From: Marinobacter denitrificans
GTDB taxonomy: Bacteria > Pseudomonadota > Gammaproteobacteria > Pseudomonadales > Oleiphilaceae
Length of the DNA: 64,000 bases
NCBI RefSeq assembly: GCF_008795955.1
Contig: NZ_VMHN01000008.1
Location: forward strand, 1 to 64,000
Direction of reading: 5' to 3'
Numbering within the stretch: position 1 is the stretch's first letter; each line of letters starts with the position of its first letter. A program made the position numbers and the translations under genes. This document shows, one piece after another, positions 62,485 to 64,000 of the stretch. The notes under the pieces were generated by a model. The model had not been told where the DNA came from. It saw only the letters and a list, made by a program, of their open reading frames with translations, and did no database searches.

Positions 62485-64000
62485 TTACTGGATCAGGTCA
62501 CTTTTAATGATCTTCGGTGTGATGAAGATCAGCAGTTCGCTCCGCTCATCAATATGCTCGGTGCGCTTGAACAACCGGCCCAGATAGGGGATATCGCCCA
62601 GGAACGGTGTTTTGGTGACTGTGGTTGCCACTTCGGACTGGAAGATACCGCCCAGAACCACGGTCTCGCCGTTTCCAACAAGAACCTGAGTAGTCACCTC
62701 GTTCGTGTTGATGGAGGGGATACCAGCTGTCACCTCACCTCGGGAGTCCTGGTTAACCACCAGGTCCATGATGATCTTGTCATCCGGTGTAATTTGCGGA
62801 GTAACCTCCAGAGACAACGCCGCTTCCTTGAAGGAAACCGAAGTCGCACCACTGGAAGACGCCTCTTGATAGGGAATTTCTTCACCGGATTTGATCTTGG
62901 CGGTCTGGCGGTCAGCGGTTACTACCCGCGGCTGGGAGACTACCTCAGCCTGGCCATCGCTTTCCAGTGCAGACAGCTCCAGGTCCACCAGGAAGTCGTC
63001 ACTGCCCCAGCCAATAGCAAAAGAAGACGCACCGTCACCGCTTACCCCAAGATCTACAGCCAGTGCATCCGGGAAGGTCGTTTCAAAGCCAGGACCAGCA
63101 GAAGAATCCCGACCATCCTGTACGCCACCCAGCGAACCACCGACCGAGATCACACTGCCATCGCCTCTGGTATCAAAGCCAGCACCGCCCCAACGTACAC
63201 CAAGACTCTCGGCCACGTTTGTCTGCGCCCGAACAATGCGAGCTTCGATAGAAACCTGTCGCACTGCGACATCCCATGTTGAAACCAGACGACGGATCTC
63301 ATCCAGCTTTTCAGCGGTTTCCCGAACGCTAATAGTATTGGTACGGGCGTCAGAGGACACAAAGCCACGCGAAGAAATCAGTTCTTCATCGGCTTCAATA
63401 AGGGCCACAATGTCCGACGCCTTGGCGTAGTTGACCTGAATGATATCCAGGCGAACCGGCGCTAACTCGGCAATCTGTTTGGTCGTTTCCAGTTCCAGTT
63501 TCTCGCGGGCCGCAATTTCGTCAGCAGGCGCCACCAGAAGCACGTTTCCGATCTGCCGCTTGTCCAGCCCCTTGGTTTTCAGAATCAGGTCCAGTGCCTG
63601 ATCCCAGGGTACATTCTGCAAGCGCAGGGTAATGCTGCCGCTGACCGTATCGCTGGCCACAAGATTAAGACCGGTGAAGTCAGCGATCAGCTGAAGCACC
63701 GAACGAACCTCGATGTCCTGGAAGTTCAGAGAAAGCTTGTCGCCTGTGTACGGGAACTTCTCTTCCCGGCGCGATTCAGCCTCCTCTTCCGTCAGTTTTT
63801 CTACGCTGACGGTAAACTGGGAACCAGACTGATAAGCGATATAGTCGTAGTTGCCTTCTGGGCGAATTTCTACTACGGCGTTGCCATCTTCAGTGAAGGT
63901 ATCAATGCGGGTAACCGGCGTTGCAAAATCTGTCACATCAAGCCGGCGACGAAGGTTCTCGGGTACATTTGTTCCATCCATGGTCAAGCGAATCCGACCG
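62485..64000 (-). CDS. pilQ: Type IV pilus secretin PilQ (3' part; runs off the right edge)
   Basis: C-terminal roughly 505 residues of the outer-membrane channel through which the pilus passes. Visible are the end of an AMIN domain, an STN/N0 domain (LSLNFQDIEVRSVLQLIADF), the N1-type repeat (VNYAKASDIVALIE) and the secretin pore domain with its signature VVLGGIFQSEVATTVTKTPF. The reading frame is open through the right edge, so the signal peptide, further AMIN domains and the start are outside. Followed by aroK-aroB, the conserved pilMNOPQ-aroKB order. Confidence 0.95.
   Translation of the reverse strand, partial: GRIRLTMDGTNVPENLRRRLDVTDFATPVTRIDTFTEDGNAVVEIRPEGNYDYIAYQSGSQFTVSVEKLTEEEAESRREEKFPYTGDKLSLNFQDIEVRSVLQLIADFTGLNLVASDTVSGSITLRLQNVPWDQALDLILKTKGLDKRQIGNVLLVAPADEIAAREKLELETTKQIAELAPVRLDIIQVNYAKASDIVALIEADEELISSRGFVSSDARTNTISVRETAEKLDEIRRLVSTWDVAVRQVSIEARIVRAQTNVAESLGVRWGGAGFDTRGDGSVISVGGSLGGVQDGRDSSAGPGFETTFPDALAVDLGVSGDGASSFAIGWGSDDFLVDLELSALESDGQAEVVSQPRVVTADRQTAKIKSGEEIPYQEASSSGATSVSFKEAALSLEVTPQITPDDKIIMDLVVNQDSRGEVTAGIPSINTNEVTTQVLVGNGETVVLGGIFQSEVATTVTKTPFLGDIPYLGRLFKRTEHIDERSELLIFITPKIIKSDLIQ

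Overview
The window looks like chromosomal DNA from a marine gammaproteobacterium, most likely Marinobacter or a close relative. This is inference from gene content and order: the pilQ-aroK-aroB-damX-gltBD-hemE block, the ribF-ileS-lspA-fkpB-ispH block, the pilS-pilR-minor pilin-pilY1-pilE block, and a wax ester synthase gene. No database search was possible. There is no prophage, insertion sequence, CRISPR array or recognisable tRNA gene. The left edge holds two tandem, near-consensus promoters and a boxA-like leader that read leftwards, evidently into a ribosomal RNA operon just outside the window.

Layout. 0.1-5 kb: rRNA promoters, pssA, and the branched-chain amino acid genes ilvI-ilvN-ilvC with a long structured leader. 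5-12.7 kb: a DUF4124 protein, clpB with a heat-shock-type promoter, pgeF-rluD, bamD and nadE. 12.8-23.7 kb: a type IV pilus block made of the PilS/PilR two-component system followed by fimT, fimU, pilV, pilW, pilX, pilY1, pilY2 and pilE. 23.7-31.4 kb: murJ-ribF-ileS-lspA-fkpB-ispH, all on the minus strand. 31.6-36.5 kb: rpsT, then rplU-rpmA-obgE-proB on the minus strand, and ispB on the plus strand. 36.5-41.4 kb: an accessory stretch with a glutathionyl-hydroquinone reductase and a divergent LysR regulator, a wax ester synthase, a DUF2057 lipoprotein and a small DUF6316 protein. 41.4-47.5 kb: glyA, nrdR, ribD, ribB, ribH, nusB and thiL on the minus strand. 47.9-50.9 kb: ettA-radA. 51.1-64 kb: a PilZ-domain protein, then hemE, gltD, gltB, a DamX-like AAA/SPOR protein, aroB, aroK and the 3' part of pilQ, all on the minus strand.

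The most unusual signal is a family of six intergenic elements of about 100-120 bp (near 24.78, 32.05, 33.32, 47.80, 51.03 and 51.70 kb). Each has 24-34 nt arms that pair almost perfectly with each other but differ strongly in sequence between copies. The arms enclose a conserved core predicted to fold into two small hairpins, each with a CAnGGA-type loop, separated by GAGC and followed by a TTCACrGCGT-like tail. Stem changes are compensated, so structure is conserved over sequence. Two pairs in inverted orientation bracket single genes (proB and the PilZ gene). I do not recognise this family by name.

Other points: the ribB gene encodes a RibBX-type protein whose GTP cyclohydrolase II half has lost its zinc cysteines; riboflavin synthase is missing from the rib cluster; and the DamX-like protein carries a 21-unit hexanucleotide tract encoding an uninterrupted Pro-Glu repeat. 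The rest is conserved housekeeping. Starts were moved to internal ATG or GTG codons where the ribosome binding site or family length called for it.
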